Below, one piece after another: positions 22,210 through 34,210 of a DNA stretch of 60,000 nucleotides (the first letter of the stretch is position 1; each line of letters begins with the position of its first letter). The stretch is taken from NCBI RefSeq assembly GCF_963678635.1, contig NC_087067.1, positions 26,545,547 to 26,605,546 on the forward strand. The letters are read 5' to 3'. Source of the stretch: Symsagittifera roscoffensis (Eukaryota > Xenacoelomorpha > Acoela > Convolutidae). A program made the translations under genes and the position numbers. The notes beneath the pieces were generated by a model. The model was given only the letters and a program-made list of their open reading frames with translations. It was not told the origin of the DNA and did no database searches.

Positions 22210-23799
22210 AAGGTTTCACCTGTAAATGGTTTTGAATATATTGCTTGGACGAAAAAATAGGAAAAGAATAAACTTTGAAGATGTGTGTGTAACTGTTGAT
22301 TTATTCAACACCAAAACACGCGCGCCATTCATAAGCAAAAAAACATTGCCCAAAGGTTAGTTTTGAAAAGAGAGGAGGTGATTGCGAGTTTGGCTAATTG
22401 ATCTGAGGCGATAACGTTGAGATGATAACGCTGGATTATAGAAATGGAAGACTATCAAATTACGAAAAAAAATTTGTGGTCGGTGATTCTAATTCGAAGT
22501 CAAATAAATAAAAATAACAGTCTTTTTACGGTGAAGTCCCATTTGTAATATTTATCATTTGCACCAAAATAATCAATACCATTTCTACCAAAAATTTTCA
22601 ACCAGATTTCTGATTGGTCGAATTGTAAGCCCACAAAATATTAAATTAACATTCTACAGTTCAAATAGCTTATTTTAACCAGCAATCGCCGCAATCGCGC
22701 AAACGCGTAGCCAGTTTACCAACAGGGACTATATACAAAAAGTAGAGCGACTATAATTGGCGACTATCATTGCGAATTGTCGAGGAAACCTCTGAACATC
22801 TCATTAAAAAAACGGGGCAAAGTGTCTGAAGGAAGAAGTATTTACTTTAAAGCTGAAATTCCCAATTTGATTTTGAGTTGTGACGTGAAAATTGAAGCTC
22901 TAATTATGAAAAACTTTGGTTATTTTTTTTCATTGAACGACGCTTTTCTTCCACTTTACTGAAAGTTTTTTGCGGCACAGAAAAACGATAAAAATTTTGG
23001 GCTTTTTAATTGAAAAAATAGCTGCTAAAAGAGTTCAGATGACATTTTTAAAATTACAGTCCACGTTTTTTTTACATTTAGGAAATCGAACTGCGTAAAT
23101 AAACATTTTATCTTTTTTCTACATTTTCTACTTAATAAAAAATTTATTACCAAAATGTCGCTTCGTTTATGTTATCGAAAAGTAAGAATTTTGTTAATGA
23201 AATATTATATTTTTTAACAAGTTTATCTGTTGTTTCCTCAGACTTTACTAGATTAAAAACTCGTGTGAAAAGGAACAAACTAAACCACTAACCATTGTTC
23301 TTAATAATAATAAAAACAGTAAGTTGTTGTCAACAGTTAGTTATTCAACAGACTTTTGTCACTTTCATAATTTTGGTATGCAAGGACATCAAAAGGCCGG
23401 ATAAGTAGTCAGGTGATGCCTTAATTAAGCAGTTTAATTTCTAAGAATTTCTAAGAAGTATTAGGAAGTTTCTATTGTAAACTTCTATCAATTGTCCATA
23501 CCATATGAAATTGAATAGTTTTCTTATCCTTACACCTATTCCTTTCGGGCTTTTACCAGTGAAATTATTATTTTTTTATGTCTCCTGTGTTTCAATATCT
23601 GAATCTCCGAGTCTAAAAAAATGAGTTTTTTTCTAGCAATTATGTTTTTAAATCCTTCCGTAAAAGCTTAACTAAAGTTTTGAATAACTGGTATAAGCGC
23701 AACTCTTTCGCTGAGCATATCTTGTAGGTTTCTTTAGAATGTGTGACTGACTGATGTCTCCGTTTTCTTAAGAGAAAAATCTCAGAAAAAGTTTTTGTT
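22210..23799. other. Intergenic or intronic DNA, nothing recognised
   Basis: AT-rich sequence with only short open frames, for example 22777-22962, which has no domain. It may be 5' flank or intron of the receptor gene. Confidence 0.5.
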
Positions 23800-23849
23800 T
23801 TAATTCAAGTTTTTGTAGAGATGTTTTTTTAGCCGTGCCGTACACTATA

Positions 23850-24990
23850 ACCCAGTATTGCAGTATTGGCTGAACATGACTGAAATAGGTTTTAATTAGT
23901 TGCTCTGTCGTTAGTACGTCACGTAATCGGTAGAGCAACCCACAGGAAAGGTTCTTTTATTTGAAAAAAAAATAATACGAAATTTAAAATCTAATTTTGA
24001 GTCCATATGAAGGTCCAAACATTTGGCATAGAGCCCTTTTTAACATCATTGGTTCCTATTTGTAAATTGTCTATTCCTGTGATTACTTTTCTTTTAAAAT
24101 TTATGTTTAATATTTTGTCTAGGTTCAGTGTAAGCTTATTGATTTTGAACCAATTTCCTATTTTGATGGATTCTCATTGTATTGGTGTGAGTTTTGTTCC
24201 TTGTGCTTCGCTGTCGTATCATCAGCTTATAAATATGTTTTCAATGAGTTTGTAATCGCTAGTAACGCTTTTATCATTAAAATGATCACTAGTGGACCGA
24301 GCACTGATCCCTCAAGAACTACACAGTGAACAGTTTTCAATTTCGACATTTTTGATCCTCTATTGAAAAATTGTGATCTATTTTTCTAATTTGATTTCAA
24401 CAATGCCTGTCTGGGACCTCGCAGTCTGAAGTTTTCAGCTTTTTGTAGAATTGTATCTTGTGAAACTGTATCTAACGCTTTTCTCAGATCTATGAAAGTA
24501 GCATGTGTTACATCAGGGTACAACTCCAAATCGTTTTAGACGTCTTCCATGATGTTTACAAAAGCATTTAATGTTGACAATTTAGGTCTGAACCTTAATT
24601 GGTTTTTAGTCAAAACACCATGTTTATCAAAAAAGTCAATAACGCCTTAAGGGAGTACCTTTTCGAAAATTTCGTTGAAAACTAGTAAAAGAGATATTGG
24701 CCTATAGTTATCTTGATCATTTTTTGCATTTTCATGAATTGGTATTACTATGGCTACTTTAAGAGTCTGGAAAATATTTTTTTTCTAAGTTTTTGTTTTT
24801 TAATTTTATCAGTGTTTTAATCATTGCCAATTCCATCTTCTTGTGACAGAAGTATTTTAAGCCAAAAGAATCACAACCGTATTTTGCATGAAAAGTACGG
24901 AAAATTGAGGAGATTTCTTTTTTGCTTGTTTTTATGAGAAAAAAAAACTATTAAGAACTTGCTTCTGATAAAAATTCTGACATGATTTAG
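23850..24990 (-). pseudogene. LINE reverse transcriptase
   Basis: Minus-strand motifs in order are LKVAIVIPIHE and NYRPISLL (about 24765-24685), TKNQLRFRPKLST (near 24590), FIDLRKALDTV (first catalytic Asp, near 24490), VLEGSVLGPL (near 24310) and ADDT (about 24215-24226, the catalytic pair). Stop codons interrupt between most of them. The enzyme would prime reverse transcription at a nicked target. Confidence 0.8.
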
Positions 24991-25389
24991 TTTTCTGAGC
25001 CAATTGATGTCCCATATTAGCAAAAAATTGATTTAAATTTTCTATTTTTTCCTGGCTAAGATTAACAGATTTTTGCTTTCACCCGATAATTCTCTCAAAG
25101 TATACAAAAAAGGTCTTGAGTTTTGTTTAGCATCATTTTCAAACTTTGCTAAAATGGTTTTCTTTTCTTGCTTTAAAAATTTTGTAATGCATTTCTAGTT
25201 TTTGCAACTTTCGCTTTATGATTGCACGTCCTGAGCTATTGTAATTTACATAATCTTTACGTTTTTCGCTAGCCATACTTTATCTTTTTGCTAGCCATAT
25301 TTCATTATCTATTCACGTTTTTTGATTGATTTTCTCTCTGATTTTAGTTCGAACAAAATTGTGTATGTACTTCTTTGTTGTGCTTTTGT

Positions 25390-25990
25390 AATTTATGTAG
25401 AATTTTAAAATTCTTTTTTAGGCGAATTGTCCTGTCTTTTGATGTGTTCTGCATGCTTCTGCTCGGTGTGCTTTTTGTAAGCTTCTGCTCGGGAAGTTTC
25501 ATCAAAAGATTCCCTTTTTGTTTCTTTTAGGTATGTAATTACCGTTGAATGATCTGTAATCAAGGTATAGGAAACCTGAACAACTGAAGAAAAATTTGAG
25601 TACAGCATTATGCAACTTTTGGATGAAATTATTTGGCGAGGTGATTCTAAATTCTTTCCAAAATTTAAATTAAAAACATTAAGAAAATCCTCGCATGCAT
25701 TTTGATTTTGAGTTTTTATAAGATCAAGGTTGAAATCTCCACAAGAAAAATGTTTATCATCGGGTGTTTTTTTGATTATTATAGTTCACTTTTTTTTCTC
25801 GAAACTTGACTAAGTTTGTAAAAATCAATAGCGAAACGAATGTTAGACGCCTGAAAACAAGCTCTGACACTCTTGAAAATAGGCTAAATTCATTGTTTTA
25901 GAGACAAGTTCCTCAACTAATTTTTTTGAATGTAATGATTTCCTTCGGAAACAATAACAATTTATTATCATTTTTAAATCAAAGAAGCAA
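25390..25990 (-). pseudogene. LINE AP-like endonuclease, C-terminal half
   Basis: Minus-strand GDFNLDLIKTQNQNACEDFL (near 25745-25685) and LITDHSTVITYLK (near 25560-25525) are the late motifs of the APE endonuclease domain: the GDFN motif and the catalytic Asp-His pair. A charged linker rich in Lys/Glu/His follows to about 25405. Upstream motifs toward 25990 are poorly preserved. Confidence 0.72.
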
Positions 25991-26399
25991 TTGTTGTTCT
26001 GATTATATAGCATTATTGAGCTCGGTGTAGTTTTATCTGCATCAGACTAGTTTTTCTCCTCCAAAATGGGCTGCTTCTTTTTAAAAAAGTTGTCCCGATT
26101 CTTACAACGCCACTTTTGAACGGAATATTTTTGTATCATCTGAAAAAATTTTCAATAATTAATGTGCAATATATTAAACTTGCAACATGTAACGCACAAA
26201 AAAATTTCTTCCGGCCTAGAAACTAATCCGAATTGAATTGAGTCGAGCTAAGACCGCTCATCCGGCTCTTAATCAACAACACATAACAGAGATAAGTTCG
26301 TAATAATCTCAGCCATCAACGTTGTCATCCGGCCGGATTAGTATGAACCAATACTAAATATTTATATCTATTTATAATGTAAATTTATTTTAAATCATC
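25991..26399. other. Gap between LINE and second LTR element
   Basis: No frame. The word CCGGCC or CCGGC recurs near 26214, 26262 and 26330. It might include a remnant of the 5' end of the second LTR element, but no LTR copy could be matched. Confidence 0.35.
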
Positions 26400-26430
26400 T
26401 TATCACAAACCGGACTGATGGAGTTGACTG

Positions 26431-27690
26431 TTGACAAGCAAGACCACATGGCTGAACGTTAATGATCAGTTGAAAAGAATTCTTATTTTTGTTCAGTTCT
26501 TGCTCTCAACCAACATGACAAACAGGGAGATGACCGTTTTTGACAAAGATGGAATACAGGTAAGATATTTGTTACGAACAAAACCTCCCGTGCAAGAACC
26601 AAGAAGTGACCTACGAAGTTGAGATCACTGGAGAAACAGAGGCGCAAAAACGTATTAGGAAAAACAGAAACCAAGAAAAACGAGTTACTTGGGAAAATAA
26701 CGTTAAAAAGCAGAGAAAAAGGCGTATTTTGTAAAAATATACAACGGGATGACGCATAAGCAAATGTCAGAAGCCAACTATTCTTATGTTTTGGAGCAGA
26801 TGGGCGAAGACAACTGCAATAAAAGAGATAAAACCTCGATATCCAAACATCAACTACAAAAAAGCTAATGCGAATATTAAGAGACATATTCGTAATCACA
26901 CGAATCATAGCTTTCGAAAGGTACAACTTTATTAGTCGGAAAATGAGACCTTGGAGCAATTTCAAGCAGATTTGGTCGAACTTGCTTCACTGTCTGATTG
27001 TGATGATCGATAAGATGAATGGGTTTGTGATATGTTTACGGCCAAAATATCCAACAAAAAGATTGCAGAAGAACTGTTGGCAGAAACCAGATCACCACAA
27101 GACGAGATCACCACAAGACTACACAATCAGGAGAGAAAAAGGTACACGACTTAGTAAAGCGACCAAAACAAATCCATTTCGAGCTCTAACAACCACAAAC
27201 CACAAACACATCAAGAAAACAAGAACCAATGGGCTTCATTCAACCAAGCGGGAGAGCTGGTATCCAAAAGGTTCCGTACCATAACAGCCAAAGAGGTCGG
27301 GGAAACCTGTGAGGTCGGAAAAGTTTTCCCCGGGTAACTTACAATGCACGGGGCAACAAAACCAACAAAGAAACCAAAACTAAACTTGATATGAATATGG
27401 TAGACAATTTGGACCAAAATATTTGACGTCATGCCCAGCAAAAGACAAAATCTTTACTATCTGCGCCAAACGAGGCCATTTTGCAAAAGTACGTAGATCA
27501 ACAAATGTTAACTTCATGCGAGAAACAGGCAGTCAACAAGACAACGAGGATTCAATCACCGCAGAAGACAAGAATGACCCAGTGGCTTACGCTGAATTCA
27601 TGCCGACAAACGGTTGGGAGGAAAGTCCTCAGAATAACTTTACCGTTTTAGCGGTATCAGAAGCATTTAAAAACCAAACTCAGTAAATAT
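26431..27690 (+). pseudogene. gag-like region of second element with damaged CCHC knuckle
   Basis: Short plus-strand frames (26431-26622, 26868-27284, 27423-27686) are basic and polar. At 27424-27500 the segment SCPAKDKIFTICAKRGHFAKV looks like a retroelement zinc knuckle (C...C.K.GHFAKVC) in which two ligand Cys have changed. Its position before protease and RT supports Gag. Confidence 0.5.
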
Positions 27691-27739
27691 AAAAGAAGAA
27701 GATCTCAAATGACTCATAATAAAACGAAAAACACACTCA

Positions 27740-28010
27740 GAAGATCTCTTCGCCATCGCAGATTCTGGAAGCCTCATGTCTTTTCTCAACAAAAAAAAAC
27801 CGCAGAAAGACTACTCATCCCACCGGAAGATCCAGCCCGAAACCTCGCCTGCTATAATAAGAATCACATTAGTCCAAAAGAGCGACTAATCATTGCGGTG
27901 GAGTCCGGATGGTGGATAATCCAATCGGCTCCGTTTATCATCGGTCGGAATATCATCGGCAAATAACATCGGACGGAACAGCCTACAAACAATTGGTATC
28001 AAACTCGTGC
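27740..28010 (+). pseudogene. Protease of second element
   Basis: The plus-strand word FAIADSGSLMSFL (near 27748-27790) carries the Asp-Ser-Gly of retroelement aspartic proteases. IIGRNSLQTIGIKLV (near 27970-28010) matches the usual end of the domain just before RT. Frames change between the two. Confidence 0.55.
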
Positions 28011-28289
28011 AAGAGAAGCCAAAACACAATCAGATGTTAAATATTCATGAAAAAGAAGAAAATCCGACAAGGACTTAAATAACTGGGTCATAGAAAACCT
28101 CCGGGAACTTTGTGGTAGAATCGGGAAATCAAAAAATCATGTAATGCGAAAATAATTTCTACAGAATATCACTCCGATTCAACAAAAATGCTCAAGAATA
28201 ACCATTCATCTACGAGAAAAAGTGGAAAGGGAACTGAATACTATTATATCAAAAGCATAGCAAAGACTTGATAAAGTTTTGACAAACAA

Positions 28290-28960
28290 TTCATCAGCGT
28301 GATCGTTATAACGGTCAAAAAGGATGAAACAGTCCAACTTGAGCTAAATTCGAAAAAAAAAGTTCATACACAAAAACAAAAACCAAATGCCCAATATCGA
28401 ACTTTTATCGGACAACATTGCACAAATCATCGAGATTGATGACACACAGCAATTTCTCTTCACAACTCTCGATTTACGATACGCATATTCACAAATCCCA
28501 TTGGATAAGGAAACAAAAGATCAGTTAAATTTCAGTTTGATAGAGGGTAAAGCGACAGGAACATACCAATTCCAAACGAGCTTCTAGGGTCCCACAAATA
28601 TGCCGGGAGTTTTTCAAAAAGCCATCGATCTCAAACTGAAGAATTGTTAAAACACGTTTGCTCATCTTGATGACATATTGATTGTAACAAAAGGTTTTAA
28701 AGATACACACAAACAACTGATACATAAGGTAGTAAAGAAACTGAATGATGAAAAATTGGCAATCTAACTGGAGAAATACAAATTCGCATGCGGACAAATC
28801 GAGGAGTTGGGCTATAAAAAAATAATTAGTGAAGGTACAATACCACTAACATGAAAAACAGAGGCAGTCCTCAAGCTCTCACCACTAAAAACGCTTAAGC
28901 AATTGAAAAGTTTCATGGGATCAATACACCACCTCACTAGATACATTCCAAAACTCGCAA
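28290..28960 (+). pseudogene. Reverse transcriptase of second element
   Basis: Frames in order give VKKDETVQLELNSKK, PNIELLSDN, FTTLDLRYAYSQIPL (first catalytic Asp, about 28461-28505), FSLIEGKATGTYQFQTSF, then MPGVFQKAIDL and FAHLDDILIV (the catalytic Asp pair, near 28655-28685). KLEKYKF-type and GSIHHLTRYIPKL thumb motifs follow. Stops at 28585, 28648, 28765 and elsewhere inactivate it. Clearly Ty3/Gypsy. Confidence 0.88.
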
Positions 28961-29500
28961 AAACTGCATTGACACTAAAAGAACTGCTAAAAAATTCAGA
29001 CAAACAACAAGCATTAGATTGGAAGCCGAAACAAACATCCGCATTCCACAATACTCTAAAACTCGTATCTGAAATTACTGAAAACAAACATTTCAACCAG
29101 CATCTAGACACAGGGGTAGTTTGCTGGTTAAATTTGGGCATACAGGGGTAAATTTGGGCCAGAGGCTGCTTTAGAGCAAAATACAGACATAGGTTGGGTC
29201 GCAATAGCATATGCTTCAAGATTTCTAGGCTCACTAGAGGAGAAATATTCGGTATACGAATTAAAAATATTAGGGTTCGTTTGGTCAATCAAGCATTTCA
29301 AATACTTTACGGGAAAAATTTCACTATAAATATCGATCATGAAGCTTTGATAAGCGCGTTGAACGCCAGCGAACAATCAAAGACCAGTCAAAATAGGCTC
29401 TCTATGTGGATCAATCGATTGATACCATTTACATGCGATATCAAATTTTTAGCAGGAACAAAGATGTAAAAAATTGACTATATGTCCAGAAACCCGATAG
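28961..29500 (+). pseudogene. RNase H of second element
   Basis: Plus-strand WVAIAYASRFLGSLEEKYSV and YELKILGFVWSIKHFKYF (about 29190-29310) carry the RNase H Glu region. IDHEALISALN (near 29333-29365) carries the Asp. A frameshift lies between them near 29315. A short duplicated word (TAAATTTGGGC at about 29130 and 29150) disrupts the start. Confidence 0.72.
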
Positions 29501-30599
29501 GAGTAGTGCTACCCCCAGCGAGTACGATGAGGAACTTGTTGTTCCGTCAATTAACTTCTTTATCTCAAACCTTGAATTGATTGACATTGTCATATGGAAC
29601 AACTTGCCCAATCAGAATGGAGCTACCCATCGGCTGATCAAAAACCGCGCGGAAAAAAAGGAAGGCAACAGCTCAATTGCAAAGTCAAGGGCACTTAAAA
29701 CATTCCAAACACAACACAAGCGGTCATCCATATCGGAACGAAAACAATCACTTGACCAATTGCACTCGTCAGAAGCAGCAGACAAACTTGAGAAAAAAGC
29801 AAAATATTAGCAAATACCTTTCAACAAGCGAAATCGTGGAAAACACATTTAGACGACAAAACAAAAAGAAACCATAAACGGGTTTTCAACCCTAACCATG
29901 CACAAACCTAACCTTCATCAAATATTTTGTCAAACATAACCCCCCCCCCCCCCCCCCCCCTACGTCAACCCGAAATCACCTGGAGAGGAGAGTCCGACTG
30001 GGAAGAAATTCCATCAGACCCACGCTGATATAGAAGGACGCAAACAACAACGTTTGAACGTAGGACAACCTAATCCACGACAACAAGCCCTTCATCTCTA
30101 ACGACAAATTCGCCACCTGTAATACAAGACGCCAGAGAGCTAAATCCAAGTAAAAACCAAAAAATTTATCAAAAATGATTTTTTTTCAGAAGATACAGCA
30201 ACGCGAATGTCAGATTCGAAAAGGAAAAACATCAAACCACACCCGACTGGAGAAGCAGCCTGAACACTAGCCTCATAGATACCCCCGATAAATCGAGTAG
30301 AGCAAAAAAGAAAGAAACCTAAACGGAGTCAGAAAATAGAGAACCTACAACATAAACGACAAAACAACAAACTTGCAATGATATGCAATCCCAAACAGAA
30401 CTCAATGTGAAGGTCAACGAGCAGTACGAATACTGCGTTAGTAGAGTTGACCCTCAACAAGTCGGAACAGAAGTAACATCACCCAACGAGGCACCACGAA
30501 CAATGTCGACCAGCCAACTCAATCTTAAGCAGATTTTGATTTTCGTCCAGAAAAGAGATTGGGAGTCGCTTGGCGACAACTGCACGTCAAGGACGACTG
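29501..30599 (+). other. RNase H to integrase spacer with poly-C tract
   Basis: Polar, A-rich remnants without a long frame. A run of 21 C lies at 29940-29960. Short frames (29577-29877, 30383-30610) have no recognised domain. Confidence 0.4.
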
Positions 30600-31210
30600 C
30601 TTACTCATAGATGAAAGGATTATCATCCAGCAGCAGTTGCGCCACATCCTCTTTGACAGTTACACCTGACCCACCCGGCAATGCTGGACTTGAGTGAAAT
30701 ATCTGGTTCCCGCACTTCCACCGCACAATCGTCCAAATGGCTCAAAATTGCCGACAATGCACAAAGCAATGTAAAAAATTAAAACTAGCCTTCGAAAAGT
30801 CACAATCAATTCAAATGCAACCGGTTGTGGAAACAAATAAGGAAGGACAAGTAGATTTTACCGGGACTCTTCCGGACTAATTAAACAACTACGCATACAT
30901 TTTAATCGCACTCCAAATAAGTTAGCTTCATACGTCGCTGAAATCATTAAAACACTAAAATTAACACTACATCAGACAACAAAAATTTCTCTTTTCGAAG
31001 CCCACTCAGGCCGAGTGCCCATCACACCATTATCAAACACAGCCACAACAGGCTCATCAGACAACCTAAATTGGGAAAACGCAAAACACGCTTGTGTAGA
31101 TCGAAAAAACCTGATGTATCCGCCACTTCAGCTAGAAATTCTGCACGACCTTCAATGCTGGTCGGTCAAGATCACGAAACGACCACTGAAAAATCTTCCT
31201 TAACCTTCAA
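30600..31210 (+). pseudogene. Integrase of second element
   Basis: IWFPHFHRTIVQMAQNCRQC (near 30700-30760) gives the second half of the HHCC zinc finger. EGQVDFTGTL follows (near 30845-30872). The C-terminal part has LFEAHSGRVPITPLSNTAT (about 30993-31048), a typical end of certain Ty3/Gypsy integrases. Between them most of the catalytic core is missing. The break coincides with 30906, the start of the tandem unit, so the core was probably lost at that rearrangement. Confidence 0.7.
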
Positions 31211-31299
31211 ACTTGTCCCCAAAAAGACGTGAATCAACGTCGACGAAAAGCAACACAGGTATGAAAACAAGATATTAACTAAGTAAGGATAAGGAAAGC

Positions 31300-31442
31300 A
31301 TTAAATCTAACATACAAGGGAACACAAAAACAAATGGACACTATTATAAAAAAGCATATAAAACAGGTAGACCAAAAAACAGTCTGTATCGCTGCTAAAG
31401 TTGAGGATCCTAAGACATTTGTACAAAATAAAAGACAATAAA
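31300..31442 (+). pseudogene. Integrase tail (conserved in both units)
   Basis: A frame giving MDTIIKKHIKQVDQKTVCIA and EDPKTFVQNKRQ ends at a TAA at about 31440, and is also open in the second unit (36540-36647). The TATA-like and AATAAA-like words here are better explained as part of this frame than as an LTR. Confidence 0.4.
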
Positions 31443-31590
31443 CGGTAATATTTTTTTGTATACACCATACTCAGCTTGGGCTCATACTAAGGGAAAGCAG
31501 CCTCGCCTACTAAGAAATAATGATTTCGCATTTGTACGAACGATGCAGACCCTCACTGCAAAGTGACTATGTAGCATATAAATCGGCTAG

Positions 31591-31872
31591 GTGAAGAGGA
31601 CCATGTTTATGTTTTTTAGACAAAGAAGAACTAAAGCTCCACAACATGAAAAGTTCCGGACTGACATAGAGACAGGATTGCCCCAAAAGTTAACTCGGAA
31701 AGAACAACAAAAACGGAAGAAGGACGTAGAAGCTATGGAAGCCATTGAGAAGAAGCGTGAGGCAAAGCCACAAACAGGAAATAGGACAGGCGGTAAACCA
31801 AAACCCAGACCATCCAGGGGAAGGACATTAAAACGCGCCGACAAACAAGGCACCAAAACAAAGGTTTCATGA
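31591..31872 (+). CDS. Lys/Arg-rich ORF, unit 1
   Basis: A 93-codon frame, conserved in unit 2 (36797-37078) with only a few substitutions. The product is highly basic with a charged helical middle (KLTRKEQQKRKK) and a Gly/Arg/Pro stretch (GNRTGGKPKPRPSRGR) that could bind nucleic acid. The start here is GTG, while unit 2 has ATG at the matching place. It may be the tail of the second element's polyprotein. Function unknown. Confidence 0.4.
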   Translation: MKRTMFMFFRQRRTKAPQHEKFRTDIETGLPQKLTRKEQQKRKKDVEAMEAIEKKREAKPQTGNRTGGKPKPRPSRGRTLKRADKQGTKTKVS

Positions 31873-31940
31873 AGCGACGGATGGTCATACGCAGCATCAG
31901 AGAACACGGCACCATCTCCTAAACGGCAAGATATGAATAG

Positions 31941-32262
31941 CTATAATCGGATTCACCTGAAAATACAATTCTTTCGGAACAGTTTGCAATCAAGACAAGG
32001 GTTTCAAGGGCAACCAAGACAGAAGTAGGGATATCAACAGCATCAAAAAAGAAACGGATTATCTGAGAGAAACTAGACGCAAAGAAAAACGATATGTTTT
32101 GCTTTAATCGGATTCACCTGAAACCACAATTTATTCGGAACAGTTTGCAACCAAGACAATGGTATCAAAGGCAACCAAGACAGAAGAGGGGATACCAACA
32201 ATAAGAGCAACTGGATGCAAAAAAAAGTCATGTTTTGCTTTTTTGCGTTCACCTGAAAACAA
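31941..32262 (+). repeat. 161-bp tandem repeat, two copies, only in unit 1
   Basis: TATAATCGGATTCACCTGAA at 31942 recurs, with one base changed, at 32103. The two copies diverge by indels. Unit 2 has only one copy at 37149, so this is a local expansion or loss after the larger duplication. Confidence 0.7.
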
Positions 32263-32289
32263 AATTCATCGCAGCAGCTTGCAACCAAG

Positions 32290-32667
32290 CTTTCAGAGAG
32301 TAAACTTTGGAGAGTAAATTTGGAGCCCTACGAATGTTTTGAATTTTTTGATCAATCTAAATTCAATGAGAGACCATCTATTTTCTGGTTGAGTGCAATC
32401 AATGCAACACCAAAAGCAATCATGGAAAAAGAAAATCTGTCCAGAAATTTGGGTGGGATAGGACTTAAAGATACTTGGTTGAGTCTGGTATCTGAACAAA
32501 ACAATCCTATTCAAAACAAAACAATTCTGCACTCAAAATTCTGAAAATTCAAATCAAAATCCAAAGCGAAATAGTCCCAAAAATAGACCAAAAAACAGGC
32601 CCATTGATAGAAGTGATAACTGTTCCACAAACTGATGAAAACATTTCGCTCGGATTCAAATTTAAAT
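32290..32667 (+). pseudogene. Unknown ORF of the duplicated unit, copy 1
   Basis: The frame 32320-32544 has ERPSIFWLSAINATPKAIME. A second frame to about 32667 has EIVPKI-type and GPLIEVITVPQT sequence. Both match unit 2. It could be the end of a retroelement ORF. No domain is recognised. Confidence 0.35.
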
Positions 32668-32999
32668 AATCCGGTTGATAGTTGGTAGCATAGCGAAACA
32701 TTTAAAACTAGCTAGATGACTGCTTCCAATGTCTAACCAAATTATTAAAATACTTGTTTCAGATTAAGGATGCCTAAAATCCTCGCGCTTTTGATTTTCA
32801 AGTAAGTGTGCGAAACTCAGTCACAGCTACCCATCAGAGCGCTCCAATTCGTTTTGCTTGTTCCACTTGAGTCAAAGCGTATGACGACATGTTCAGCCGT
32901 CAAGTAACAATCATACTAACGGCAATGAAATTTTTTTTCGTGAGATTATTCTAATGCTTTTGTCAACAGCATTTTTACTAGCTCGTGCTTCTTCGAGGT

Positions 33000-33277
33000 C
33001 TAGCATTGGAAGAAAGTCAATCAATTTTTAACTATCTTGATGACACATATGTTGGAAGACTGACTTATCAAGGACAAAATAAGCTCAGATTTGACAGACA
33101 GCAATAGAGTTTCCATCAAAAAATAAACAAAGACGTACGTCCCCTCACCAACAACGCTGTAGAAGGTTGGAACAACATTTTCGTGAAACTAGTCAAAATT
33201 ATGCACCCATTCATTCCAAACTTTCTCGAGAATCCAGACCCAAGAAAAACAATTACCAAAACCTCCAAAAGCAAATA
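33000..33277 (+). pseudogene. MULE-type transposase C-terminal fragment, copy 1
   Basis: Frames give LDDTYVGRL (near 33037-33063) then LTNNAVEGWNN (near 33140-33175) and HPFIPNFLE. These correspond to the DTYIG and TNN.VEGWH motifs seen near the end of MULE/FLYWCH-associated transposase-like proteins of animals. An in-frame TAG and a frameshift interrupt this copy. Confidence 0.55.
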
Positions 33278-33782
33278 ATGACTTTGATTAGGTCAAATCA
33301 AGCCAACAATCGATTTATGAAGGTTGTACTTACAGTAATAAAGTGATAAATACTAAATTTTGAATACTAACAAATGAACACTAAGCCAAGTTTAATTTTT
33401 TTCCTTTTTTTAAATTTTAATCGACATAGCTAAGCAAAAATCTTTTCCAAAATCACTTATTTCCATTAATTTATTGTCAATTTACAAGCGGCAATTTTCT
33501 GTAAAATTACAAGGTGTGAATTGTTCTTCCCCGGTCGACCAATTCTCGTAGTTTGTGCCCATTTTTGTATCCTAGATATATCCATGTATCCATAAACTCT
33601 TGAGTTGGAGTCTAACACATTAATTGACTCCTTGATCCGATTTTTTGTTGAATTTTTCTGTTCTTTGATCTTTAATTAAACCAGTTTGATGTTTTAAAGC
33701 TAGAATTATTTCTGTCGGCATCCAAAGAGCGAGAGCAAAAAATTTGTTTCAATTTGGACTGTTTTGTATGGGATTTTTTTTG

Positions 33783-34210
33783 AATATGCTCCTTAAGCTC
33801 TTATGACACGAAAAAGTTACCACCTCATTAACAAAGATGGTTAGCTACACTGTATCCAGGAAAACTCAAAGGATTACGTGTAACAAGCCGATTTCACAAA
33901 TGGGCTGCTTTGTACTCAATCAGATGCGTTTATTTTTATATTCTCAACAACTCGAGTATAAAAAACACGAGTATAAAAACACTACCCACTCGGTTAATAT
34001 TTGTTTTCTTTTATCCGAGTGGTCCTGCATCTGTTTGAGTACAAATTAGCCTATTTGCGACATAAGCATATAAATGCATCTGTTCGAATACAAATTGGCC
34101 CAACCTTGTTATCCTAAGCGTGACTTTTTGATATTTCCTGGTGACAGTGTAGCTTCTCATCTTAAGGAGATGGTATTTTTCTGTGTTATAAGTACTTGAG
34201 GTGCATATAC
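33783..34210. mobile_element. Foldback element, copy 1
   Basis: The two halves are imperfect inverted repeats of about 165 bp. The left arm carries TTATGACAC, CACCTCATTAACAAAGATGG and AGCTACACTG. The right arm carries their complements, ending AGGTGCATATAC. Palindromic ends of this kind are typical of foldback or MITE elements. The same element sits at 38824-39250. Confidence 0.65.

Larger units (their letters stand above)
23800..25990 (-). mobile_element. Degenerate APE-type non-LTR retrotransposon (LINE)
   Basis: Read on the minus strand, the order is endonuclease (25990 to 25400), linker, then reverse transcriptase (24990 to 23800), which is the normal LINE order. The many stops and shifts show an old copy. 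The motifs fit the Jockey/CR1/L2 group in a broad sense, and the clade cannot be fixed. No poly-A tail or target duplication was found. Confidence 0.75.
26400..31450 (+). mobile_element. Second Ty3/Gypsy element, heavily decayed, LTRs not found
   Basis: Plus-strand remnants occur in the order gag with a damaged zinc knuckle, protease, RT, RNase H, integrase and integrase tail. Composition and motifs differ from the 2029-20765 element, so it is a different lineage. Many stops and shifts are present. Its 3' end is inside the tandem duplication that begins at 30906. No terminal repeats were recognised. Confidence 0.8.

Noticed and set aside
31340-31445. TATA-like (ATATAAAACAGG) and AATAAA words suggesting an LTR promoter and poly-A site
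   Set aside because: The stretch is an open frame conserved in both tandem units and has no second LTR copy at the 5' end of the second element.
31587-31907. Minus-strand 106-codon frame, repeated at 36793-37113
   Set aside because: It is the complement of the Lys/Arg-rich plus-strand ORF. Its hydrophobic Phe/Ser-rich look is what the complement of AAR/AGR codons gives.
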